Shown here: piece by piece, positions 23,730-31,060 of the stretch
Layout of the letters: each line of letters opens with the position of its first letter
Numbering within the stretch: the stretch's first letter is position 1
From: an uncultured Prevotella sp.
GTDB lineage: Bacteria; Bacteroidota; Bacteroidia; Bacteroidales; Bacteroidaceae
Direction: 5' to 3'
DNA: 35,858 bases
Assembly: GCA_944320255.1 (NCBI GenBank)
Contig: CALUGU010000020.1
Location: 1 to 35,858, forward strand
Notes under the pieces: generated by a model
What the model saw: the letters and a program-made list of their open reading frames with translations, nothing else
Databases searched by the model: none
Told to the model about the DNA's origin: nothing
Position numbers and translations under genes: made by a program

Positions 23730-25057
23730 TGGGCAAGGTTTCGATACAAGACATAGCTAAATTCATTTCCGCCAAGCATGGCTTGTCGCGGCAAGAGGCC
23801 GAGACGTTTGTTTCCACGCTTTTTGATGTCATAAGTGATGGCCTGAACGCTGAAAAGGCAGTTAAGGTGAAAGGCCTTGGAACGTTCAAGGTGATAGACG
23901 TCCGTGAGCGTGAGAGCGTTAATGTCAACACTGGCGAACGTGTCGTCATAGAAGGTCATGGCAAGATTACGTTTACTCCGGACCCTGTGATGCGTGATTT
24001 GGTGAACAAGCCTTTCGCCCAGTTCGAGACTGTTGTCTTGAATGAAGGTGTTGACTTGGATGAGATGAGCAAGGTGCAGACGACTGACGGCGTGCCGGAG
24101 CCTCAAGAACAGGACGGGGAAGAAGAACGAGACGACGTTGAGACGCCGGATTTGCTTGTAAGCGAGGAGGGAACCGTGCCTGTGGCTGAAGACGGCGGAC
24201 GTTGTTCTGAAGAAAATGAAGACGGCATAGAGACTGAAGAAAGCATCTTTGCGGATGCAGCCGAACAGCCAACATCTCTTGATGCAGCCGTTCGGCAAGA
24301 GCCTGACAAAACCGAATTAGATGGCGATGACGAGCCTGAAACCGAGAGCGTAAAGGATGAAACGGCCGGTGAAACACAGGGCGTTGACGAACGCGAGGTT
24401 GCAGATGATGGCGGAGAAGATGCCGCACAGGCGGTTGCCGAGGATGTTCCCGTGGCAGAAGATGCTGATGAATATATAGAGAACGAGGATATTGAGCCTG
24501 AAAATAATGACGTTCCTGGCGACGCGACGCTTGACGAGCCTCTTGAAGACGTAACGGACGGCAGCCGTAAAAGATGGCTCTTGCCTGTTTCCGTCGTTGC
24601 CGCGGCGGTGTTGTCGCTTGGCGTCGGCTATTTCTGGGGGCGTAGCTCGGTAGACCCGGTTGTCAAGTATAAGACCGTCCGCATCGTTGAGAAGCCTGTC
24701 GCCAAGGTAGAGCCTAAGGATACTGTTGCAAGGCATGACTCCGCCTTGGCCGCCGTTAAGCCAGACACTACAGTGGTGAATAGGCCGCAGGCCGTAAAGG
24801 ATGTTGCCGTGGCCTTGCCTGAAACAAGTTCCCGTGTGTTGAGAAACGCCCAGGCGGTGGTGAACACCGGTGCTTACCGCATAGTAGGCACGGCGAAAAC
24901 CGTGACTGTCAAGGACGGCGAAACCCTGGCTGGCATAGCGAGATTGTATTTCGGGAACGGCATGGAGTGTTACATCCAGGTGCACAATGGCATTGAAGAC
25001 GTAAAGCCTGGGATGAAATTGAAAATCCCGAAGTTGGAACTTAAGCGTAAAAAATAA
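23726..25057 (+). CDS. HU-like / transmembrane / LysM fusion protein
   Basis: A 443-residue protein with an unusual layout. Residues 1-95 are an HU/IHF-like DNA-binding domain (VKGLGTFKVIDVRER; VNVNTGERVVIEG). Residues about 105-280 are a low-complexity, highly acidic linker. RKR at 281-283 precedes one membrane helix (284-304), which by the positive-inside rule puts the HU end in the cytoplasm and the rest in the periplasm. Residues about 393-437 match LysM, a peptidoglycan-binding module (VKDGETLAGIARLYFG...VKPGMKLKIP). This would connect DNA to the cell wall across the inner membrane. It overlaps the preceding HU gene by four bases and may pair with that protein. The layout recurs in Bacteroidota to my knowledge, but its role is not established. 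Two ATG codons in a row make the exact start uncertain by one residue. Confidence 0.9.
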   Translation: MMGKVSIQDIAKFISAKHGLSRQEAETFVSTLFDVISDGLNAEKAVKVKGLGTFKVIDVRERESVNVNTGERVVIEGHGKITFTPDPVMRDLVNKPFAQFETVVLNEGVDLDEMSKVQTTDGVPEPQEQDGEEERDDVETPDLLVSEEGTVPVAEDGGRCSEENEDGIETEESIFADAAEQPTSLDAAVRQEPDKTELDGDDEPETESVKDETAGETQGVDEREVADDGGEDAAQAVAEDVPVAEDADEYIENEDIEPENNDVPGDATLDEPLEDVTDGSRKRWLLPVSVVAAAVLSLGVGYFWGRSSVDPVVKYKTVRIVEKPVAKVEPKDTVARHDSALAAVKPDTTVVNRPQAVKDVAVALPETSSRVLRNAQAVVNTGAYRIVGTAKTVTVKDGETLAGIARLYFGNGMECYIQVHNGIEDVKPGMKLKIPKLELKRKK

Positions 25058-25074
25058 TATGTCCGTAATAACAA

Positions 25075-25231
25075 GGGGTATGTCAAAAAGGAGTTAATAG
25101 GAATTGGACGCTTTGCGCCGGAGTTAACGGACAATACCCTTGTTACAACAACTTGACATTTGTCCGTTAACTCCGGCGAGTGAAACGAGCCTAACTCCTT
25201 TTAACTTTAACTCCTGGTAACTTCAGAATTC
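25075..25231 (-). repeat. Palindromic intergenic element, copy 3 (inverted arms)
   Basis: The outer arms are reversed relative to copies 1 and 2: GACGCTTTGCGCC lies left and GGCGAGTGAAACGAGCC right. The core between the inner arms GGAGTTAACGGACAA and TTGTCCGTTAACTCC keeps the same plus-strand orientation (CAACAACTTGACATTTG). It sits between convergent genes and ends with CAGAATTC, matching the start of copy 2. Confidence 0.8.
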
Positions 25232-25249
25232 TTGCTTATCTGCTTCTTG

Positions 25250-26485
25250 TTATTTTGTCACCTTTACGGGATGCGAGATGTCGTCTTTCCATTCTTTAAG
25301 GAAAGCGTACCAGTCCTCGTCCTTGTGGTAGCCGAACGTTTCGTTGTCGCTGCAAAACGTTATTTGGTAGTGCAGTTCGTCCGTGTCAGTTTTCAGCACG
25401 TAGGCGTAGTTGTCCTTGTTGGCCGGTTCTTCGCTCGCGATGTACTTTTCAGGGATGCAGATGCCCAGCCCTACGGTCTCGCGCTTGTGGCCTACGCTGT
25501 CCTTGGCCGATACGGGCCAGTCCTTCCCCCAGCATCCGCGGAGGCCTTTTTTGTCAGAAAATTCCGTGGAATTTTTCACGTTGATAAAGCCCGTGGCGAA
25601 CTGGTAGCCGCTTGCCGGCTTGTTGAATTTCACGTCAACGTGGCATTCGCGGCGCCCTGCGTACAGCGTATAAAGCGCGGTCATGTCTATCGGTTCGGCG
25701 TCGCCAGCCACAGTTTGCGGCGTCCATCCCTTGTCTTTCACCTCAACGATGGTGCGTATAGGGCCGCGCGCTATTATCCTTTGGCTTCGCTTGTCAACAT
25801 TTTCAAGCATCGTGGGCTTCTGCCCGTCCCATCCGCGCAGCGTGCCGAGGCCGAGCGTTGAGCCAACCCACAGCACGTCGTCGCCGTACATGGCGGCCTT
25901 CTGCTCCTTGTCGGGGTAGAACTGCGTCTCCTTCAGTTCCAGCCTTTTTTGGTATTTGCCATATATGTCAACAGTCTGCCTGTGGTCGAAGTAAATGCGG
26001 TAAGCCACCATGTCGTTCTCAAAAGCCGCCCCGTGGTGGTGCAGCTGCCAGTAGGGATTGGTGCCGTTGTCAACCGTCAGCTCCGAGATGTACAGGTTCT
26101 GTTTGTTGCTCTCCTTCACCTTCTTGTTGCTCAGCAGCATTTCCACGTACACTTCCGGCTTGTACTCCCTCGGCTTTCCCTCGTTGTAGAGCGTCACGTT
26201 GAACTTCTTAGCCGCGTTTTTGTCGATGTCCGTCAGGAAGCACAGCTCGTCAAACCGCCCGTCCTGGTCGATGTCGTCAAGCTGGCAGGCTATCTCCTTG
26301 CCGCCCGTTGTCACCAAGGCCGACTTCACGTCAGTGCCGCAGTCTTTCAGGCTGATCACCACCGGCACGCTTGTCTTGCCCTTCGTGTGGTTGTTTTCAA
26401 CTGTTACGTCGAACGTCTTTTGCGCCATCCCCGGCATTGCGGCCAGCAACGCCAGCATGGCAGATGTAATAAGTTTTTTGTTCAT
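25250..26485 (-). CDS. DUF4861-family secreted protein
   Basis: A 411-residue exported protein. A signal peptide (MNKKLITSAMLALLAAMPGMA) is followed by Gln22, so it is likely cut by signal peptidase I and left soluble in the periplasm. The body is mostly beta-rich, with family-like patterns such as DIDQDGRFDELCF, WQLHHHGAAFENDMVAYRIYFDHR and WVGSTLGLGTLRGWDG. I recognise this as DUF4861, which in Bacteroidota often occurs with pectin or other polysaccharide-degrading genes. No glycosidase, SusC or SusD gene is adjacent here, so a catabolic role is only suggested. It appears monocistronic and convergent with the HU/LysM gene. Confidence 0.85.
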   Translation of the reverse strand: MNKKLITSAMLALLAAMPGMAQKTFDVTVENNHTKGKTSVPVVISLKDCGTDVKSALVTTGGKEIACQLDDIDQDGRFDELCFLTDIDKNAAKKFNVTLYNEGKPREYKPEVYVEMLLSNKKVKESNKQNLYISELTVDNGTNPYWQLHHHGAAFENDMVAYRIYFDHRQTVDIYGKYQKRLELKETQFYPDKEQKAAMYGDDVLWVGSTLGLGTLRGWDGQKPTMLENVDKRSQRIIARGPIRTIVEVKDKGWTPQTVAGDAEPIDMTALYTLYAGRRECHVDVKFNKPASGYQFATGFINVKNSTEFSDKKGLRGCWGKDWPVSAKDSVGHKRETVGLGICIPEKYIASEEPANKDNYAYVLKTDTDELHYQITFCSDNETFGYHKDEDWYAFLKEWKDDISHPVKVTK

Positions 26486-26514
26486 ATTGATTTGCTTTGT
26501 AATATTATTGTTGA

Positions 26515-26916
26515 TTATCTTTCATTAAATATGAAGTCGAGTCCGTAGCGGCAGTATCGTGAAAACTTCCTGTCCGAGCTGATAAGTGAAACCTTGTCTG
26601 AAATGGCTTGGGCGATTATCATACGGTCGTTAGGGTCTCGGTGGTCGTCATATATTGGAAGTTTGGCAAGCTCAGACAGATGTTTAGTCGTAATCTGTTC
26701 GATTTTTATACCAGTTTCAAATAAAGCATCCAATACAAGGCGGCTGTCTTGTGATATTTTCCCTATTTGGCACAGGTGTATCAGTTCTTGTGCGCAGACA
26801 GTGCTGGTGAATAATGTGTTTGAATAGTCAAACAGGCATTCTTTAGTGTTTTTGCACAATTCGTCTTGGTCGTAGAGGAAAAATACCAATATGTTTGTAT
26901 CCAAGAAAAGCCTCAT
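26515..26916 (-). CDS. PIN-domain ribonuclease toxin (VapC-like)
   Basis: A 133-residue PIN-domain protein. The acidic metal-binding residues are present: Asp6 (FLDTNI), Glu44 (QELIHL), Asp97 (DPNDRMI) and Asp115 (SSDRKF). VapC-type PIN toxins cut specific tRNAs or rRNA and are held inactive by an antitoxin. Its ATG overlaps the stop of the upstream 55-residue gene by four bases, the usual antitoxin-toxin coupling. Confidence 0.88.
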   Translation of the reverse strand: MRLFLDTNILVFFLYDQDELCKNTKECLFDYSNTLFTSTVCAQELIHLCQIGKISQDSRLVLDALFETGIKIEQITTKHLSELAKLPIYDDHRDPNDRMIIAQAISDKVSLISSDRKFSRYCRYGLDFIFNER

Positions 26917-27080
26917 TTCAGCACAGCTTTTATGTCATAATGCACGTTATCGTTTTTGCCTTCATTCTCAAGCACCCATTTAGCCGCTTTTGAGAGCTTT
27001 TCTGGTGGCAACGTTTTCAGTTTGGCAACGAATTCCTGCCAATCTTTCTTTTTATCTTCTTTAGTCTTTTTATTTTCCAT
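26913..27080 (-). CDS. Small putative antitoxin paired with the PIN toxin
   Basis: A 55-residue open frame read from the complement (start MENKKTKEDKKKDWQEFVA, end DIKAVLK). It is highly charged, with a Lys/Glu-rich N-terminus and a helix-prone middle (LPPEKLSKAAKWVLEN), and has no recognisable DNA-binding fold. The evidence that it is real is its four-base ATGA overlap with the PIN gene and a TATCTTTG promoter element 33 bases upstream. The match to a named VapB family is not visible to me, so the antitoxin role is inferred from context. Confidence 0.72.
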   Translation of the reverse strand: MENKKTKEDKKKDWQEFVAKLKTLPPEKLSKAAKWVLENEGKNDNVHYDIKAVLK

Positions 27081-27112
27081 ATTTAATCTGTTTAACTCGG
27101 TTAATCCAAATG

Positions 27113-27120
27113 CAAAGATA
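27113..27120 (-). promoter_or_regulatory. Probable -7 element of the PIN toxin operon
   Basis: On the minus strand this reads TATCTTTG, a match to TAnnTTTG. The -33 region falls in a TTAAGAATTAAGAGTTAAG direct repeat (27130-27157) without a TTTG, which could instead be an operator. Confidence 0.45.
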
Positions 27121-28004
27121 CGGAATAAATTAAGAATTAAGAGTTAAGAATTAAGAAAATGTGCTTTGTGGATTGTCTTGTCGCGTATTTTCTTGATTTT
27201 TAATCTGCTTGTCGCCGGCCGGAGGCGTTGGGTTCTTGATTTACCAATCCTGTTGATTTCCTGTCATTTTGTCATTAACGGTTTGTCCGGGATTTTGCGT
27301 GAAATAGAAACGCAGCGGCCATTGTTTTTGGTTGCAACCGTCCAAACCGGTGGTAATAACGCCCATTACTACCCTTAATAACGGCTGTTACTACCCTTAA
27401 TAACGGTTATTGCCACCCTCAATGACGCCCTTTTCGGTGTTCATTTGCCGTAAATTCCACCCTTGTTTGCCGTAAACGAGGCCTTAAAAGGCCGTTATTC
27501 AGGCCGTAAACAGTCCTTGACGTTGCACACGTTGACGGCTTTTTCGCATAACATCCGTTATTACAGCGGTTTTACATTTGCACACTTCTCCTTGCCGTAT
27601 TTACGTCCAATTCCTTTCTTTTTCAAAATAACGCCCCTGTGGAGCGTCAACGAAAATCACAATGTAAGCAAGCTCGCCGATATGCTTGCATTGTGTCATT
27701 ACCGCTTTGCTGCCAAGTTTATGCGTTGTAGCTGAAATGCCGTTTGTTTCCATCTGCCATTTTATGGCTTCTATATGTTATGTAGAGGTGCGGAACTTTG
27801 CGCCGCATACTATGTTGTAATAGTAAAGTTTCATTGACGTTTGTCATCGTGAAGGTACGTCAAGATTGCAAATCATCGCCATTGCGCTTGCTCCTTGTCA
27901 GCAAAAACGCTTTCCCTTCCTTTACACATTTTAGCCAATTTTTATATTTAGGCGTTGAAAAACGTGCTTTATATTACAAATATTTAATTATTTTAGCTAA
28001 ATTG
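27121..28004. other. Long gene-free stretch with repeats
   Basis: About 0.9 kb without a convincing gene; short open frames here have no coding character. It holds a TTAAGAATTAAGAGTTAAG direct repeat (27130-27157) and a 22-bp-period tandem repeat with unit TTACTACCCTTAATAACGG at 27366-27384 and 27388-27406, then a decayed third unit to about 27426. GCCGTTATT and GCCGTAAA motifs recur up to about 27510. The remainder shows nothing I can interpret. Confidence 0.55.
27366..27426 (+). repeat. Tandem repeat, 22-bp period
   Basis: Two exact 19-base units TTACTACCCTTAATAACGG separated by three bases and followed by a diverged unit TTGCCACCCTCAATGACG. Spacers are too short for CRISPR. Confidence 0.7.
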
Positions 28005-28035
28005 TTTGCTGATACGATTGTTTTTAGTAAATTTG
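28005..28035 (+). promoter_or_regulatory. Promoter of the GldB-like lipoprotein gene
   Basis: TTTG at 28005-28008 and TAAATTTG at 28028-28035, 19 bases apart, fit the Bacteroidota consensus. The predicted start lies about 12 bases before the GTG start codon. Confidence 0.75.
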
Positions 28036-28054
28036 CAAGCAAATAGGTTAAGGC

Positions 28055-28873
28055 GTGAGAAAGATATTTTGTTTTCTGGCAATGGCTTTGACGCTGTTCG
28101 CTGCGTGCGACTTGAAGTTGAAGCCGTTTGACGTTGACGACGAGGGCGGGCACAGTGTAGAGGTGAGCCGCTACGACCGTCTTGAGAGCCAGTATCTCAC
28201 GACGGGCGACTTCTCGGCGTTGCAGCAGATGAACATGGACTATCCGATAGAGACGCGCACGCTGATCGAGGACGTGCTGAGGATAGGGGAGGTGAACGAC
28301 CCGCAGATTAACCACAAGTTCCTTGCCTTCTTCCAAGACTCTACGTTGCAGGCGATTGTGTCTGACGCCGAGTCGCAATACGCCAACATGGACGACATAA
28401 ACGCCCAGTTGACGAACGCCTTCGAGCGTTTGAGGACGTTCATTCCGGCCATGCCGATACCGAAGGTTTACGCCCAGATAAGCGCGCTGGACCAGAGCAT
28501 AGTGATTGGCGACAACATAATCGGAATATCGCTCGACAAATACCTCGGCAAGGATTATCCTTTATATAAGAAATATTACCTGCCGTCGCAGATTGCCACG
28601 ATGTCGCGTGAATACATCGTGCCGGACTGCCTGAGCTTCTACTTGTTGAGCCTTTACCCGATGCACGACTTTGAGTCGAGGTCGCAGGTGGAGCGCGACT
28701 TGCACATAGGCAAGATAATGTGGGTGTGCAACGTGGCCTTGGGGCAGAAGTTCTTTAAGTCGCGCTACATCACGGCTGTGGACAGGTATATGAACGCCAA
28801 CAAGAACATCGGCATCGAGGCCCTGCTCAAGAATAACGACTGCGCGAATATCGCCAAGACGTATTTGAAGTAA
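28055..28873 (+). CDS. GldB-family lipoprotein
   Basis: A 272-residue lipoprotein. The signal ends in the lipobox LFAAC with Cys18 as the lipidation site. Similarity to gliding protein GldB is suggested by the pattern SLDKYLGKDYPLYKKYYLP and SREYIVPDCLSFYLLS in the middle of the protein. GldB is needed for gliding in Flavobacterium, but GldB homologues also occur in non-gliding Bacteroidota, where the role is unclear. The start is GTG at 28055; the next ATG would remove the signal's charged start. It is followed by a large inverted repeat that may act as a terminator. Confidence 0.78.
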   Translation: MRKIFCFLAMALTLFAACDLKLKPFDVDDEGGHSVEVSRYDRLESQYLTTGDFSALQQMNMDYPIETRTLIEDVLRIGEVNDPQINHKFLAFFQDSTLQAIVSDAESQYANMDDINAQLTNAFERLRTFIPAMPIPKVYAQISALDQSIVIGDNIIGISLDKYLGKDYPLYKKYYLPSQIATMSREYIVPDCLSFYLLSLYPMHDFESRSQVERDLHIGKIMWVCNVALGQKFFKSRYITAVDRYMNANKNIGIEALLKNNDCANIAKTYLK

Positions 28874-28881
28874 TACGTTTT

Positions 28882-29015
28882 TAAAGGTAAAAAGGTAAAA
28901 AAGTAAAAAGGTAAAAGCAGGTGGCTTATCATCAATGTTTTACCTTTTTACCTTTTTACTGTTTTACCTTTTTACTGTTTTACCTATTTACCTTTATAAA
29001 ATGCCTATTTACCTT
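28882..29015. repeat. AAGGTAAAA / TTTTACCTT inverted tandem repeat
   Basis: Three to four units of AAAGGTAAAA on the left (28882-28916) face about seven units of TTTTACCTTT on the right (28937-29015). The left arm can pair with the first part of the right arm around a 20-base loop, making a long weak stem. It separates the GldB-like gene from the next lipoprotein and may end transcription. Confidence 0.75.
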
Positions 29016-29060
29016 TATATCTGTGCAATATTTTCAAGCGACGTTCGTTATTTTGGTGTA

Positions 29061-30533
29061 ATGAAGAATATAGTTTTTACATTATGCGTTGCGGTGTGCT
29101 TGGGAATGGTAGCCGCGTGTACGGACGACGACTCGTTCAGCACGTCGCCGTCTAATTTGCTGACGTTTTCATCTGATACGATAAGTATGGACACGGTGTT
29201 CTCCACCGTGCCGACCACCACGCGCACCATCTGGGTTTACAACCGTTCAGGCGACGGCATACGTTGCACCAACGTGCGCCTTGCCAACGGCAACCAGACG
29301 GGGTTCAGGGTTAACGTTGACGGTGAATACCTTAGCCCTACGGCCGGATACCAAGTGCAGAACGTCGAGATAAGGAAAGGCGACAGCATCCGTGTGTTCG
29401 TCGAGCTGACATCGCCTAATAACGGCGTTGACGGGCCGCAGCTGCTTGAAGACGAGCTTGTGTTCTCGCTTGAGAGCGGCGTGGAGCAAAGGGTAAACCT
29501 GAACGCGCATACGTGGGACGCCACTTTCCTGCGCGACTATGTTGTGAGCGAAGACTTTACGTTAAGCAGCAGCGGACGGCCTGTCGTGATTTACGGCGGA
29601 CTGACGGTTGACAGCCTGGCCACGCTGACGATAACGCCCGGCACCACTCTTTACTTCCACGGCGACGCCGGCATCGACGTTTACGGGCGTTTGGTGGCCG
29701 AAGGAACAGCCGAGGACAACATCGTGTTGAGGGGAGACAGGACAGACTGGATGTTCGACTACCTGCCTTACGACATGGTGAGCGGCCAATGGCAGGGCGT
29801 GAAGTTCCACGGCTCGTCATACGACAACGTGGTGGCTTTCACCGACATACACGGCACGTTCGACGGTGTTGTGTGCGACTCGTCAGACGTGTCGGTTACA
29901 AAGCTCACAATGCGTAACAGCACCGTGCACAACTGCCAAGGCTACGGCGTGAAGGCCGTAAACAGCAAGCTCGATTTGAGCAACTGCCAGATAACCAACA
30001 CTTTGCAAAACTGCGTTGCCGTGTTCGGCGGCGACGTGACGATGAAGCATTGCACGCTCGCGCAGTTTTATCCGTTCGACTCCAACCGCGGTGCGGCCCT
30101 GATGTATGCCAACTCTTATGAAGGCGTGTCCCTGCCGCTTGTCCGCATGGATTGTGTCAACAGCATCGTGACAGGTTATGGTGAAGACATGGTGATGGCG
30201 GTGAACTCTGACAAGGACGGGGGCGTGCCCTTTAACTATCGTTTTGTCAACTCTTTGTTGCGCACGGAGAAAGTAGAGGGCGACGACAACCTTGTAGGCA
30301 TCATCTGGGAAGACGTCACGGCTGAAGATGTTGACACGTCGGCGGTGATGGGAGAAGAGAACTTCCGCCTCGTTGACATCGATATGCAACGGTATGATTT
30401 CCATCTCGACTCGTTGTCTTACGCCATCGGCGCAGCTGACAAAAGCTGTTCTTTGCCCGACGACCGTGACGGCAGGCAAAGGGATGACGCTCCGGACATG
30501 GGATGTTACGAGTTTTTCAAGGACGAACAGTGA
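29061..30533 (+). CDS. Parallel beta-helix lipoprotein
   Basis: A 490-residue surface or periplasmic lipoprotein. The signal MKNIVFTLCVAVCLGMVAAC gives Cys20 as the lipidated residue. Residues about 40-165 form a beta-sandwich-like region. From about 170 on, repeated short strands (YGGLTVDSLATLTITPGTT; VVCDSSDVSVTKLTMRNST; LSNCQITNT) suggest a right-handed parallel beta-helix. The C-terminal DDRDGRQRDDAPDMGCYEF resembles the DxDG...DxGxYE ending found on many such proteins. Beta-helix folds usually bind or cut polysaccharide; no catalytic residues are evident. The ATG at 29061 is chosen because it provides the signal peptide; an upstream frame runs through the repeat. cdd follows after 14 bases. 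Confidence 0.85.
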   Translation: MKNIVFTLCVAVCLGMVAACTDDDSFSTSPSNLLTFSSDTISMDTVFSTVPTTTRTIWVYNRSGDGIRCTNVRLANGNQTGFRVNVDGEYLSPTAGYQVQNVEIRKGDSIRVFVELTSPNNGVDGPQLLEDELVFSLESGVEQRVNLNAHTWDATFLRDYVVSEDFTLSSSGRPVVIYGGLTVDSLATLTITPGTTLYFHGDAGIDVYGRLVAEGTAEDNIVLRGDRTDWMFDYLPYDMVSGQWQGVKFHGSSYDNVVAFTDIHGTFDGVVCDSSDVSVTKLTMRNSTVHNCQGYGVKAVNSKLDLSNCQITNTLQNCVAVFGGDVTMKHCTLAQFYPFDSNRGAALMYANSYEGVSLPLVRMDCVNSIVTGYGEDMVMAVNSDKDGGVPFNYRFVNSLLRTEKVEGDDNLVGIIWEDVTAEDVDTSAVMGEENFRLVDIDMQRYDFHLDSLSYAIGAADKSCSLPDDRDGRQRDDAPDMGCYEFFKDEQ

Positions 30534-30547
30534 AATATAAGATTGCT

Positions 30548-31027
30548 ATGGAACATTTGACAATCAGGATTGAATATGATGCTTTGAGGTATGACGAACT
30601 GCCTGATGATGTGAGGCTTTTGGTAGACAAGGCCAAGGAAGCTACGGACAACTCGTATTCCCCTTACTCGCATTTCAGGGTGGGGGCGGCCTTGAGGCTT
30701 GAAGACGGAACCATTGTCAAGGGCGCCAACCAGGAGAACGCGGCATTCCCCGTGACAATGTGCGCCGAGCGTTCGGCCATATTCAACGCCCAGTCGAACC
30801 GTCCAGACCTTGCGATAACGCAAATAGCCATAGCGGCAAGAAACTCCGACGGCTTTGTAAAAGACCCTGTCACTCCGTGCGGGGTGTGCCGCCAGGCATT
30901 GCTCGAAATGGAACAAAGGTACAACCGCCGCATTTCCATATACCTTTACGGCGAGAAAGCCGTTTACGCCGTCAAGGGAGCGGAAGCCCTTTTGCCGCTC
31001 TCGTTCGCCGACGGTTCCATGCGCTGA
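30548..31027 (+). CDS. cdd: Cytidine deaminase
   Basis: A 159-residue zinc enzyme of pyrimidine salvage that converts cytidine and deoxycytidine to the uridine forms. The catalytic zinc site is Cys72 with Glu74 (CAE) and Cys111, Cys114 (PCGVCRQ). YSHFRVGAAL (40-49) is the substrate-side signature. Length is slightly above the usual 130-140 residues because of about 20 extra residues at the N-terminus. It is probably co-transcribed with the beta-helix lipoprotein gene, 14 bases upstream, and is convergent with the large nuclease gene. Confidence 0.96.
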   Translation: MEHLTIRIEYDALRYDELPDDVRLLVDKAKEATDNSYSPYSHFRVGAALRLEDGTIVKGANQENAAFPVTMCAERSAIFNAQSNRPDLAITQIAIAARNSDGFVKDPVTPCGVCRQALLEMEQRYNRRISIYLYGEKAVYAVKGAEALLPLSFADGSMR

Positions 31028-31060
31028 CGTGTAAGTCGGCGCAAGCTATGCCTTGCATTG

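Noticed and set aside
23549-24298. 249-codon open frame opposite the HU genes
   Set aside because: Antisense to two overlapping HU-type genes that have clear domain structure.
27366-27426. CRISPR array
   Set aside because: Repeat units are 19 bases with three-base spacing; there are no unique spacers and no cas genes.
27463-27735. 90-codon open frame in the 27-28 kb gap
   Set aside because: Low coding quality and sits in repeat-rich DNA with no promoter or ribosome site of its own.
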